A stretch of 64,000 nt of DNA, taken from positions 52,752,498-52,816,497 of the forward strand of contig CM064671.1 of assembly GCA_032717465.1 (NCBI GenBank), given 5' to 3'. Position 1 is the stretch's first letter. Each line of letters begins with the position of its first letter. Below the pieces are notes generated by a model. That model was not told the DNA's origin. It was given only the letters and a program-made list of their open reading frames with translations, and did no database searches. A program made the position numbers and the translations under genes. Positions 1-12,199 of the stretch are shown here, in pieces. The DNA comes from Coenobita brevimanus. Lineage: Eukaryota > Arthropoda > Malacostraca > Decapoda > Coenobitidae.

Positions 1-29
1 CATTCCATAATATAGTGTAGAATTTCATG

Positions 30-600
30 AGTTTTCTCATGGTCCCTGCAGATTTTTGATAGGCCTCATAGTTTCCGAGTAAATAGCAAAAAACTACTGG
101 GTACTTACCGCCGTGCTGCACTTTCGTCATGGCTCACAACAAATGTTATATTCCCGCCTACATAACACCGTCTTTTTATCAGAGATATTACATTGTTATG
201 TCCTGTATATACAATAGAATTCACTGATCTTTATCATGGTTCTTGCAGGAAATCGATATGTCCAACAGTTTTGGAGTAATTAGACAACAAAATTAGAATA
301 TTCTTCCGAGTGCTGCCAACTTTTACCGCAAGCGAGAGAGAGAAAAAAAAACACTCTCTTTCCCTGCCTTCACCTAAAAATGTGCTCCCAAAGTCTTATA
401 TTTTGGTAATGAACTTACATAGAAATCACTCATCATTGTCGTGGTTATTACAGGAAATCAATACGTCCAACGGTTTTCAAGTAATTGGACGAAAAAGTAA
501 GATTACTCCTCCAAGTGCTGCCTACTTTTACCACAAGCGAGAAAAAAAACGCTCTCTCCCCAAACCTTTACCTGTAGAATATGCTATGAAAGCCTTTTTT
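30..600. repeat. Diverged tandem repeat, about 200 bp unit, three copies
   Basis: Three diverged copies follow one another at a spacing of about 200 bp. The anchor 'caggaaatc' lies at 246 and 451, and a weaker equivalent ('ctgcagattttt') near 47. Copies two and three also share the block ending 'gtgctgcc..cttttaccgcaagcgaga'. The short reading frame at 310-657 only reads through this repeat and I do not regard it as a gene. The family is not recognised. Confidence 0.6.
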
Positions 601-928
601 TTGTTTTTTTTTTTTTGTCATGAACAGTCTGAAAATCTCCAAGGGTTGTTTTTATAATCCCATAACCTACTCGACATGACACTACTTTTTTCCCTAGTTA
701 CTGGTAATGAAGCTGTACTTTCTGGCATATGTATAATATGTAGAAGATAATGGTTATTTGTGTGAAAAATATGGAGGTATTGAAATAGGTAACTATACAG
801 TTCAACAAAATTCGAAAACTCACTTCCTCCAGGGGTGTTGAGCTGACTCCAGAACCTGGTGGGGTTTGAAAGTGAGGAATTATGTAGTGTTTGAGTGTGT
901 GTGTCTGTGGGTGTGTGAATGTGTCTAT

Positions 929-929
<1 letters not shown>

Positions 930-988
<59 letters not shown>
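930..988. repeat. (GT)n microsatellite
   Basis: About 59 bp of uninterrupted GT, preceded by imperfect GTGT tracts from about 890. It abuts the 3' end of the piggyBac transposase remnant. The 'HTHTHT' and 'CVCVCV' reading frames here are artefacts of the repeat. Confidence 0.98.
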
Positions 989-989
<1 letters not shown>

Positions 990-990
<1 letters not shown>

Positions 991-3431
991 ACTCCACTTG
1001 GGAACACTTCGCTTGGCATGGTACCGTTTGAAGCAATCGACCATGCAAAGTGCCACATCACAAACAGGACACATGTGACTTGTGTCCCTCCTCATCTTCG
1101 CCAGGGAACACAGGGCACACTGGAGCCTCCTCCGGTTGGGGATACTCTCCCGTCGATGGCCCAGTGTCTGATCCGACTGCACTCTGTAGTTGCTGACTCT
1201 CCGACGCATGGTTGGATGTCCTTCTGGTCTTCCCTGGTCCTGTATTCATGGAGGTGCAGCTGCAGGGCCTGGCATGGCAGTGGCGACAGCTGCTTCCGAT
1301 GGACCAGGAACTGGTGAAAATGGTGGTCTGGGAACCCATGCTGGTCCTGCAGGCGATGGTGACCTTGGCTCCTTTGCTGGTCCTGCTCCTGGAGATGGTG
1401 GTGCTGGCCCAGGAGTCGGTGGTATTGGCACCTATGCTTGAGATGTTGTAGGTGCTGCAAGTGCTAGAGGTCCTGCTGGCCTTCGGGTTGGAAGGTCAGG
1501 GGCATGGTGAATGACGTGCCCTGATGCGGGCCACTCTGCTTCATCAAAATGAAGGAGCTTGTCAACTATCTCCTCCATGAATTCCAGCAGACTGACTGAC
1601 CCACGTGAACACTTCTATACATGGAAAACACATTGAAAATGGCCATGTGAATGAAATAAAAGGTTATCTCCTTGGTTCACTTCACAGTCCGCCACTGGAT
1701 GGGGTAATACTGGACCATCTGGTTGAAGTGGTCCACCCCACCCATGTGCTGGTTATAGTCCTCCACCATGACAGGCTTGTCCACAGTCTTCTGAACATAA
1801 GTTGTCCTCCCATCAGGACCCCCTGGTCTTCCCTCAAACCTGCTTTTGACGGTGTTTGTGCTGTGGAAGGTGGAGACCATATTGACAATGCGCTTGTCCT
1901 TCCACAGCAACACCATCACATTGTCCTTGTGCCTTGCTGCCATGCCCCCCTCTGGCAGGCTCTTGGCCCTGGTGATGCCCTGCAGCTGCTTTGGTGCTCC
2001 TCGTGCCAGGCGAAGGGTCGCACACACATAGGTTCCTGCACTGAAGAATCGTTCACACAGGGATACAGAGTTATAATAAGTGTTTATGGAAACTCTGTAT
2101 CCATGGTCCTTCAGCGGTTCTACGAGGCCCCAAACGGTGTTCTCCAGCATCTTCTTCTGCCCTGTATACACCTCAAAGTTCCAGATGTATCCCGAAAAAG
2201 CCTCAGGAAGGATGTAGAACTTGAAGTATTTTGAAGACTTCATGGGGTTATATATGCAGAAGCTGAGCTGCCCCTTCCACGCCAGCAAACCCTCGTCGAG
2301 GCTGAGGTGCTCCTCGGGTAGGTAGGTGTCTTGGAACCACTGAATGAGGTACTCCATCACTGTGCGAATCCTTATGAGCCGATCTTGATTGTCCTGGGGT
2401 ATTGCAAGTAAGTTGAAGGCATAGTTGTGTTTCAGGATGGCCCTGAAATGCCTCCCATTCATGATGCGCTGGAAAAGGGGGTAGTTGTGAAGATGGGGAC
2501 TTCTCCAATAATGCCTGATGGTCGGCATATTGACTATCCTCATGAAAAAGAACAACCTCAGGAACTTGGCCATCTCCTCTTCATTACAGCTAAACCATGC
2601 ATCCAACACAGTCCCCAGGAATGATGCATTGTTGTTGGTCTTGCGGGTGAGGTATGTCAACAGCTCCTTGGTGAAAAAAAGCTGGAAGAACTGCGGGTGC
2701 ATTGTTGGCGTATCCAACTTCATTCCTGGGGATTCTGTGAAGGGCCCATTGCGCAGTGTGAATGGGCCTCTGCTTCACCATGGTTCTTCTGCGGCAACAC
2801 CTGCAGTGGCAATAGTGGGTTGGCCTACCAACACCCTTCGGCCTCCTCGGCCACCCCATGGATGCCCCCTGTATCTGGGTCGCGGACCATGGTGGCCTCG
2901 TCAAGGTGGTGATGGCTCTCACCAAGAGGACGATGAGGCTGGCTCCTGGCACTGCAACACATTGGTGGAAATGAATGCTGTCCGAGACAGTGCCTCGTTG
3001 ACTGGGCAGGGGTCGACAACAGAATTGCAACCTGCACCAACTGCATCGCAGACACTGAGGCACATGCAAGTGCCAATGTCGCGTAACTAGGCCCTGCAAC
3101 TGGTGACATGGGTTCAGCCAAGAGGGAACTGGAGGCTAAAGGTGGAGAGACCGCAATAGCTGCTGGAGCAAGAGGTCCGAGTAAAGGTGATGTTTGATGT
3201 TTGATGTTCGAGTGAAGACGATGGCTGGGCTGATGGTGTCTGCTCCTGTAGTGGTAGGGGTTGGGGCAAAGCCTCCTGATTGGAATGGCGTGGGACATCA
3301 TCCCAGTCCTCCCCACTCGAACCATCGATCAGCAGATCCTCCTCCTCGCTCTCAGTCTCATCCGCAAACAGAACTTTCTGCCACTGTTCAGAATACAAAC
3401 CTTTCTTCTCCATCATGTCAAGAACTAACAC
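990..3431 (-). pseudogene. piggyBac-family transposase, decayed
   Basis: piggyBac transposases cut and paste DNA at TTAA using a DDD catalytic triad and usually end in a cysteine-rich zinc-binding domain. The longest intact stretch (2723-1677, 348 codons) has the family hallmarks: 'SLDEGLLAWKG' with first Asp D143, and 'YNQHMGGVDHF' with third Asp D331. The second Asp position, normally in a D-N-x-Y-x-S context, reads 'INTYYNS' with N214 instead. An acidic N-terminus lies in the same frame at 3431-3114. A TGA occurs in frame at 2775-2777 and another at 1677-1679, where a Trp codon is expected. After a frameshift, a Pro-rich stretch (1431-1246), a stop and the C-terminal domain follow (1209-990), including 'CALCSLAKMRRDTSHMCPVC' and a following C-x3-LC-x3-CF-x2-YH pattern. 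With a lost catalytic residue, several stops and a frameshift, this copy should be inactive. Element ends with TTAA were not located. Confidence 0.88.
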
Positions 3432-3654
3432 AAATAAGTCCAGTCTGAGCTATAGGATCTTTGCTAAAAAACAAGAGATATTATTCATTGTCATGCAACA
3501 CCTTCCATTGAGAGTAGCAATACACAAGCGATATTATTTCTTTCCGTACGAAAATCGCTGCACCATTTAAGAACAGTTCTCATAAACGATAACTTTTCAG
3601 TGTCTTTGCACGGTGTCATATCTGTCAATTGGCGTCCGTGGGTGTGTGCCGTCC

Positions 3655-3776
3655 ATCTATCTATCTATCTATTTATATCTATCTACCTACCTATCTATCT
3701 ATCTATCTATTATGTGTGTGAAAATATATATATTTATAGATAGATAGATATCTCTATCTATCAATCTATCTATCTA
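3655..3776. repeat. TATC/GATA tetranucleotide repeats
   Basis: Runs of CTAT, then a short (TA) stretch, then GATA and again CTAT. On the minus strand this is continuous with the 3' tail of the adjacent SINE, so part of it probably grew from that tail. Confidence 0.9.
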
Positions 3777-4345
<569 letters not shown>

Positions 4346-4352
4346 ACAATAT

Positions 4353-5227
4353 TGTTACATAGCTTATGACTTCATCATCCCTTGTATAATTCTTACTTAT
4401 GATACAGTTTTGTTCATGATTGCATCATTCTTTGTATGATCCTAATGTACAGCATGCTGCTTGTTTGTTCACGATTCGCCACGTGGCTTCCATAGTGACC
4501 AGGCTTGCGTGTTCTACCTCACTCCCCACTTCTTCCCCTTAAAGTAGAGTAAGTCATTCTTTCTGTTGTTCAGAGCAGGATTGTCAACTCTTCGTCCCCT
4601 ATGTCTTCATTTGTGAGTCCTTCTTACAAGTTGAATCAAGCTCTGCCAGCCCCTATATAATGAGCTCAGTCTCTGCTTTAGTTGCCACTTAGATCTACTC
4701 CTCAGTCTGTTCACATCTCTGTCCTCCCCTGTACAGTATATTATTATTTTTGTGAGTGCTCAGGAAGTCTCCAGCCATCTAGCTGCTGTATAATTTGAGT
4801 ATACGTGTTATGACCATTTTTCTTGTACTGTATAGCCTAAGGCGTTAATTCGTAAGCTTGGTAAAGTTTTTATGATTCATATTGGTTCCATACTGTCAGC
4901 CAGTATTAGTAATATTTTGTATCTGTAATAATATTATATCTTGCTTTAACTCAGCATTATCCGGTTTTCTCATTTTATCAGGGCTGATTTAGATATATTT
5001 GCTCTTGCTAAATTCGTGTTAATAAGGCTATTGCAGTTAACCATATATGTAACCTGTTTTGCCATTACATTATCCTTATGAGTCCTGATGTTATGTTGTT
5101 AGTTTGAGCATTAAACTTTAACTTGTAATTTTACCTAAGTCATTTGTTTTGAACCTGGAACTTTGCGGGACAGTAGTGATTTTAGTATTCTCACTTGAAG
5201 TGTTCATTATCTCTCTGTTCCGCAACA
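4353..5227 (+). repeat. 5' LTR of Gypsy element A
   Basis: 875 bp, starting TGTTACATAG and ending TTCCGCAACA. It aligns along its full length with 12200-13076, with few substitutions and small indels. A second TGTTACA at 4342 just outside looks like a partial duplication of the terminus. U3 carries a TATA box at 4654-4660, and AT-rich sequence near the 3' end could supply the polyadenylation signal. Confidence 0.93.
4654..4660 (+). promoter_or_regulatory. Candidate TATA box in the 5' LTR of element A
   Basis: TATATAA in U3. The identical motif with the same surroundings recurs in the 3' LTR at 12499-12505. Transcription would be expected to begin roughly 25-30 bp downstream. This is by motif and position only. 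Confidence 0.5.
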
Positions 5228-5233
5228 TTAATT

Positions 5234-5251
5234 TGGCGACCTCTTATCAGG
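5234..5251 (+). other. Candidate primer binding site, Gypsy A
   Basis: TGGCGACC begins 6 bp after the 5' LTR. TGG complements the CCA end of tRNA, and the first eight bases fit the 3' end of an animal tRNA-Arg (from memory). The remainder of the site does not extend the match obviously, so the primer identity is tentative. Confidence 0.5.
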
Positions 5252-5308
5252 ATATTCAGGATATTATCATAAGGATATTGCTTGAGATTTTGTGACTGTG
5301 ATTTATTC

Positions 5309-7104
5309 ATGATGTCTACTATTACTACTCTTGATGAAGCCAAAGATTTTTTGTGAAATGTACAAACAGTGTGTGATGTAGAAAACAAAACAAAGAATGA
5401 ACTTAAGCTTGTTGCTCAACAATTTGGAATTGCTGTTCGCTCTCATCATTCTAAAGAACAAATTGTTGGCATGATTAATAAAAGCTTGTTTAATGTAACT
5501 CCTCCAGATGAGCAAACGCAGATTGAAATAGCTAAGTTTCAGCTAGCCCTACAGGAGGCTCGTGCTAAGGAGGCTGAGCCTCAGGCCGTATTCAGAAGGC
5601 ACAGGCACAGGCTCAGGCACAAATTGAACTTGCTAGGATTCAGGCAGAGCATGAGTATCGCATGAAACAAGGTGGAACTGGATCATCTAGCTCTGATGAT
5701 TCTGATGTAGCTAAAAATGTTAAACTTGTCCCTCCTTTTAATGAATCTGATTTAACAAATTATTTTCAGTTGTTTGAGAGGGTAGCTACAGGTTTTAATT
5801 GGCCCCTAAAGTATTGGCCAGTACTCCTTCAGAGTGTTCTCACCTGTAAAGCTCAAGTAACTTATGCATCTTTGCCTCAGGATCAATCTGATAATTATGA
5901 TGTAGTTAAGAGCTTGATTCTTAAGACCTATGAGCTTGTTCCTGAAGCCTATAGGGTAAAATTTAGGACAACTTATAAGCAAGATAAGCAATCCCATGTT
6001 GAGTATGCAAAAATCAAAAAAGATCTGTTAGAGCAATGGTTAAATTCTAAGAATATAAATTCTGATTTTGATATATTTAAGCAGATGATTTTGCTGGAGG
6101 ACTTCAAAAGGAGTATTAATAAAGATGTAAGCCTATATCGTGATGAGAAAAGAAAAGATAATTTGTCTGATGCTGCAGTTTTAGCTGATGAATATGTTCT
6201 CACTCACAAGAGATATTCTAAAGATAAAAGGAAAGCTGAGAGTAAGTACGTTGCCTCTACTCAGAGTACAGGTAACAGGAAAGAGAATAAAGATGATGTT
6301 TCTCAGGAAGTAAATACCAGCTCCACCTCTAGATTTCAGAAAAGTAAATGTACTTATTGTAGTAAGCTTTGTCATACTGCGGAGAAATGTTTCAGGAGAC
6401 AGCGTGATGTGAACAAAAAGGAGTCTTTAAATATTCTGTCAATTGGTCTAGTGTCCACCCATGAGAGTTCCCAGAATTCTTTAACCGAGTTAACTGAACC
6501 TGCTTTGAGGGGTAAATTAAATTCTCATGATGAAGTTCCTCTTTTCAGCAGTAACGTGGGTGACACTCTGAAGAGTTCATGTGCTAATTTCCTGTCTGAT
6601 GGTTTTATCAGTCCTCTGGATAGTAATGACAGGAAATCAGTTAAAATATATCGTGATACAGGTGCTTGCCAATCCCTTATGCTGACCAGTGTTCTAGGCA
6701 CTAATGTTAATTCCTCTCATGAAACTGTAATCTTACAAGGTGTAGGGAATAATTACTTCTCTGTCCCTCTGTGCAGAGTGAATTTAGAGTCTGGTTTTGT
6801 TAATGGTTCCGTTATGGTTGGGTTGGTTGAGACACTCCCAATGTCAGGTGTAACTTTCTTACTTGGAAATGATATTGGTAGACGTGAAGTGTGTCCAGCT
6901 CCTCAGTTGTCTAGTGAACCAGTGACTGCAACCCAGGATTGTGATGTCACTAGGGCTAAGTCTAAAGTTACTGGTGACTTAGAGGATAATGATGATGATG
7001 ATGTTATCCTAGCTGACACTTTTCTTGCTAATTTGGACCACTCACCAGATGAGGCAGTACCCCGCAGTGTTGATAATTTGTCTCGTCAAGATTTGGTAGT
7101 GTAA
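5309..7104 (+). pseudogene. Gypsy A gag-protease, broken
   Basis: The likely start is ATG 5309, which reads 15 codons and meets TGA at 5354-5356. The frame then continues through a Gln/Ala-rich segment to about 5590, where a frameshift moves it into the 5662-7104 frame. Counted from 5662, that part has a capsid-like helical region, a CCHC zinc knuckle at residue about 230 ('CTYCSKLCHTAEKC', spacing C-x2-C-x4-H-x4-C), and a retropepsin domain with the catalytic triplet in 'YRDTGACQS' (D332) and a C-terminal 'FLLGNDIG' that fits the second conserved block. Gag would coat and package the RNA; protease would process the polyprotein. The protease frame ends because the RTE-like insertion begins at 7098. 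The sequence at 9384 resumes in a compatible frame, so gag, protease and pol may have been one long frame. Confidence 0.87.
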
Positions 7105-9383
7105 GAAAAGGAAGTGAATGGTGGTGCGAGGAAGTAAGTATGGCGGTGGCTGAGAAGAGACGTGCATATGAAGTGTGGCTGCAGAGGAAGGATGAGATGT
7201 CACATGAAAGGTATAAGGAAAAAAGGAATAGAGCGAGAAGGGCTGTGCGTGATGCTAAAGTGGCAGCAGATGAGAGGTGGGGTAGGCAGCTTACAGAGAA
7301 TTTTCAACAGAATAAGAAAATGTTTTGGAAGGAGGTGAAAAGGGTGCGAAAGGGAGAGTCTGGGAAGGAAGAACGAGTAAAAGCAGAGGATGGAAGGAAG
7401 TTAATTGAGATGGATGCAGTAAGGAAGAGATGCGCAGAGTATTTTGAAAGATTGTTAAATGTAGAGGAGGAAAGGGTGGCTGAGATTGTGGCGGATGGAA
7501 CGATGCAAGGAATAAATGTGTTGGGAGAGTTGAATGATTCTTTGATCAGGAAGGAGGAAGTGGAGAAGGCAGTAAAGGAGTTGAAAACAGGGAAAGCTGC
7601 AGGTATGGATGGGTGTGCTGTGGAATGCCTGAAGGGTGGTGGAGTGACTATTGTTGACTGGTTAGTAAGATTGTTAAATGTGTGCTTTGAGAAAGGTATG
7701 GTGCCAATTGACTGGGCAAGTGCTTGTGTGGTCCCGTTGTATAAAGGTAAGGGTGATAAGTATGAATGTATTAGCTTTGGGGTATAAGTCTGTTGAGTGT
7801 TGTAGGTAAGGTGTATGGTAGAGTGTTAATTATGAGAGTTAGAGAGGGTACAGAGGGAGTGATTGGTGATGAGCAGTGTGGCTTTAGGAGAGGGAGGGGA
7901 TGCGTTGATCAGGTGTTTGCTGTGAGAGATGTGTGTGAAAAGTATTTAACAAAAGGCAAGGATGTGTTTTGGGCATTTATGGATTTAGAAAAAGTATATG
8001 ATAGAATTGATAGGGAGGCTTTGTGGACTGTTTTAAGATTGTATGGACTTGATGGTATGTTACTAAAAGGGGTGAAAAGTTTTTATTTAAATACTAGAGC
8101 GTGTGTAAGAGTGGGAAATGCTGTGAGTGATTGGTTTCCCGTGAGAGTGGGACTGCGACAGGGATGTGTGATGTCGCCTTGGTTGTTTAATATTTACATG
8201 GATGGTGTTGTAACGGAGGTGAATGCAAGAGTTTTAGGTGGAGGTCTGAGTCTGGTGAATGTTGATGGTGGAGAGTGGGATCTGAAGCAGCTGCTGTTTG
8301 CAGATGATGCTGCACTGGTGACTGATTCAGAGGAGAGATTGAGACAGTTGGTAGAGGAGTTTGGAAGGGTGTGTGAAAGGAGGAAATTGAAAGTAAATGA
8401 GAATAAGAGTAAAGTGATGAAATGTACGAGGTTGATAGATGGTAGGGGGATGAATATAGTTTTGAATGGTGAGTTGCTTGAGGAGGTAGATTGTTTTAAA
8501 TATCTAGGGTCACATGTTGCTGTGAATGGAAGAATAGATGCAGAAGTGAAGTTTAGAATAATGAAGTAGGAAAGGTGCTGGGAGGAATGAAAAAAGTGTT
8601 TAAATGTCGTTCGCTTAGAATGGATGTAAAGAGAAGGCTGTATGAGGGTGTTGTGGTACCGACTGCGTTATATGGGCTGAAACATGGAATATGGGTGTAG
8701 CAGAGAGGAAAAGTTTGAAGGTAATGGAGATGAGGTGTCTGAGGAGTATGTGTGGAGTGACGCATATGGATCGGGTGCGAAATGATGAAGTGCGAAGGAG
8801 AACTGGAGTTGTTCGGGAGATGGCTGGTAGAGTTGAGCAGAGGGTGTTGCGATGGTTTGGGTATATGGAGAGAATGGATAATGAGTGATTGGTGAAAAAG
8901 ATAACTAGATCTGATGTGAGGGATGTAAGGCTGAGAGGAAGACCACGAATAGGATGGATGGACAGTGTGAAGAGAGTGCTGGATGCGAGAGGGATGTCTG
9001 TTGAGCAAGGAAGAGTGGCTGTGAGTGAGGGAAATAAATGGAGAGAAATTGTGAATGAATAAGTGATGACGCAGCCCTGAGAGGATATCCTCCCGCATTT
9101 GGTGTGATCAGCTAGTCAGGTCAGGTGCGGGTAAGGGGATGGGTCTGTTATGATGTGGCTGGGGTAAACCAGTTCTGCTGTCGGGCCCTGCTGCGGATGT
9201 CACTGATTGCATTGCGCAGTTGACCCTTGTGCGGTGTGGTGCGGTGAGGATCTGTCCGTTCTCCCCTTTGGGGCTAAGATGCGAATGAATGTGTTTGAAT
9301 GGATGAGTAAATGGGGTGTGTCGTCCTGTCTCGGCTACCTCCCTTTCCTTGGGGGAAGCAGCCTAGGTATATAGATAGAATAG
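7098..9383 (+). mobile_element. RTE-like non-LTR retrotransposon, 5'-truncated, inserted in Gypsy A
   Basis: Coding begins in the middle of an EN-RT protein (7105-7787). It shifts frame near 7787 to the RT core (7793-8569), which has 'GFRRGRGCVDQVF', 'FMDLEKVYDRI', 'LRQGCVMSPWLFN' and the catalytic 'LLFADDAAL'. A frameshift near 8569 and another near 8690 follow, and a TGA replaces a Trp codon in the 'RVLRWFGYMERMD' C-terminal region (8886-8888). The 3' untranslated part runs to a tail like 'tatagatagaatag'. TTGGT occurs on both sides (7093-7097 and 9384-9388), so it is the likely target duplication. The insert lies between the protease and integrase domains of element A and is therefore younger than it. 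It is related to the copies at 26.9 and 54.5 kb. Confidence 0.87.
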
Positions 9384-12138
9384 TTGGTTGAGTTGCAGGT
9401 TGCTGACCCTGAGCTGAAAGGTTTAGCTAACACTGCTTGCAATGAGGAAGAGTCAGCTGGTGCTTCTACTTATTATATAAAGTCAGGAGTACTTATGAGG
9501 AAATGGAGACCCCCAACAGCATCAGCCGACTGTGAATGGGAGGTTGTACATCAAGTTGTCATCCCTCATGTTTGTAGGCAGGATATCATTAGAGTGGCTC
9601 ATGATTCCAGTTTGGCAGGACACCTTGGAGTGAGGAAGACTGTGGCACGCATTTTGAAACACTTCTACTGGCCAGGTATCTTCAGAGATGTTTCCTGGTA
9701 TTGTAAGTCTTGTCACACCTGTCAAGTTGAAGGGAAGTGTAATCAGACCGAAAAGGTTGCACCTCTAGTTCCCATTCCTCCTTTTGAGGCGCCATTCACC
9801 CGTGTGTTGGTGGATATTGTGGGCCCTCTTCCTAAGACTTCTTCAGGATTTTCTTATGTGTTGACCCTGATTGATATGGCTACTCGTTATCCTCAAGCCA
9901 TTCCACTTAGAAATATCTCAGCAAAGAACGTGGTTAAGGAATTGCTAGGGTTCTTCACCAAGTTTGGTCTGCCCAAGGAGGTACAGTCAGAGCGGGGAAG
10001 TAATTTCATGTCAAATGTTTTCAAGCAGTCTCTGAAAGAGTTGGGCATCACCCAGATCACGTCTTCAGCTTACCATCCCCAGATCCAAGGAGCATTGGAG
10101 AGATATCATCAAACACTCAAATCGATGCTCAGGAAATACTGTTTGGAACATCAGTAAGATTGAGATAAAGGTCTTCCATTCGTTGTATTTGCCGCAAGAG
10201 AATCTCCAAATGAATCACTGGGCTTCTCATCCTTTGAACTACTGTTTGGCCATGAAGTAAGAGGACCCCTTAAGCTACTCTAGGAATGCTGGCTGTAGGA
10301 GGAAGATGACGTCAACCTGCTGGAGTATGTGATGAAGTTCAAAGAATGGCTGTCCACTGCTTTACAGCTGGCGAGAGAGAATTTAGGAGCTGCTCAGGAG
10401 AAGATGAAGACTTGGTATGATAAGAAGTCCAGGTTACGCCACTTTCAGCCAGGAGATCAGGTTTTGATTCTGCTACCGGTGCATGGGCAACCTCTTCAAG
10501 TCAAGTTTAGTGGTCCTTATTTCGTGGAGAAGAAACTCAGTGATTTCAACTATGTCATCGCCACACCAGATCGTAGAAAGAACAAGCAACTTTGTCACAT
10601 CAACATGCTAAAGTTATATCACAGGCGGGACGAAAATAACCCAGTCTGCACTGTAGCTGTAGCACCCGAGTCTGTGAGGGAAGCTCTCCCATGCAGTATG
10701 AGCCTGAGTGATAGTTTGGGGAAGAATCCTGATATCATGAATGATGTCCAGACTAAGCTTTCTCATCTAGCTCCCGAGGAAAGGCAGGAGTTTTCGGCAT
10801 TACTGCAGGAGTACCCGCAAGTGTTCCGTGACACTCCAGGAAGAACCACTGTGTTGATGCATGATGTCGATGTTGGAGACACAAAGCCAATTAAACTGCC
10901 TCCTTACCGTGTAAACCCACTGAAAGTTCCGCTCATCCAGAAGGAGCTTGGCTATCTGTTGGACCACAAGATAATTGAGCCCTGTCAGAGCGAGTGGAGC
11001 TCTCCTGTCACTCTAGTCCCTAAGCCAGGTGGGTCACAGTGGCTTTGCATCGACTACAGACATGTTAATCAGATAACCAAAACAGACACCTACCCTCTCC
11101 CTTGTGTGGAAGATTGCATAGACAAGATCGGAAAGGCTAGGTACATAAGTAAGTTTGATATGTTAAAGGGATACTGGCAAGTACCTATGACTGAACGTGC
11201 TAGGGAGATCTCATGTTTTGTAACACTAGGAAAGACTTTTGCATGTTCTGTAATGCCATATGGTATGAAGAATGTACCAGCCACTTTTCAGAAGCTCATG
11301 AATGTTGTAACAGAGGGTTTGGCATGGTGTGTTGTTTATATTGATGATGTATTAATCTTCAGTAACAACTTGAAAGATCACCTATGCCATGTCAGTAAAT
11401 TTCTTGAGCGTTTGGTTCAGGCTAATCTTGTAGCTAATTTATCAAAGTGTGAGTTTGGTCAAGCTAAAGTTCAGTACCTTGGGTACGTAATTGGTGATGG
11501 ACACGTTGCACCACCAGGAGCTAAGGTTAAGGTTATAAGTGATCTTCCCAGACCTAAAAGTAGGAAAGAGCTACAAAGATTTTTGGGAATGGTAGGTTAT
11601 TACAGGAGATTCGTTCTTAACTTTTCAATTCTTGTATCACCACTTACAGACCTACTGAAAAAGGGAGTTAAATTTGTCTTGACCGATAACTGTGAATCCT
11701 CTTTCAGCAAACTTAAAGCTATCCTATTAAGTCAGCCAGTGCTCGCTACTCCAAATTTTGCTAAGCCTTTTAAGATGGCTGTTGACGCAAGTGATACAGG
11801 AGCTGGGGCTGTTTTGCTGCAAGAGGATGATCAGGGTATTGAACACCCTGTATTATTACAGTAAGAAGTTCACTCCACCTCAAAAGAACTACTCAATTAT
11901 TGAGAAAGAGCTTTTGGCCCTGATTTTGGGTTTACAGCATTTTTCATTTTATTTGTGTTCTGGTTTTGACCTCATAGTCATTTATACCGATCATAACCCA
12001 CTGAAATTCCTTAGTAAGTTTAAAGATAAAAATCAGAGATTGACAAGATGGAGTCTACTTCTTCAGGAGTATTCATTAGACATACAACATGTCAAGGGGT
12101 AAGAAAATGTTATTGCAGATTGCTTATCTAGACTTTAG
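9384..12138 (+). pseudogene. Gypsy A pol: integrase, reverse transcriptase, RNase H
   Basis: One frame carries, in order: an integrase zinc-binding HHCC region ('HLGVRKTVARILKHFYWPG', then 'CKSCHTC'); the integrase core with first Asp in 'LVDIVGPLP', Glu instead of the second Asp in 'VQSERGSNF' (codon 9990-9992), and catalytic Glu in 'GALERYHQ'; an integrase C-terminal GDQVLILLP module (about 10440); then RT with 'YIDDV' at residues 337-340 counted from 10329; then the RNase H start 'VDASDTGAGAVL'. Integrase C-terminus and RT share the uninterrupted 10329-11864 frame, so this order is native and not a rearrangement. In-frame stops fall at 10155, 10161, 10281 and 10296. A frameshift near 11850 moves RNase H to the next frame ('TDHNPLKF'), and TAA at 12100 interrupts its last residues before TAG at 12136. 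The element is inactive. Confidence 0.9.
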
Positions 12139-12190
12139 ACAGATTGTTTTAGAGTATTAAGAATTTTCCTTTGTAAATTTCTTTTTCCTT

Positions 12191-12199
12191 GTGGGGAGG
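12191..12199 (+). other. Polypurine tract of Gypsy A
   Basis: GTGGGGAGG immediately precedes the TGTTACAC start of the 3' LTR, where plus-strand DNA synthesis would be primed. Confidence 0.7.

Noticed and set aside
618..1209. His-Thr or Cys-Val repeat proteins
   Set aside because: Translation of the (GT)n microsatellite. Only the Cys-rich part of the 925-1209 frame is meaningful, as a piggyBac remnant.
8553..9098. 181-residue minus-strand frame
   Set aside because: Antisense shadow of the RTE-like C-terminal region. The same holds for minus frames at 26781-27509, 27675-28469 and 28497-28851.
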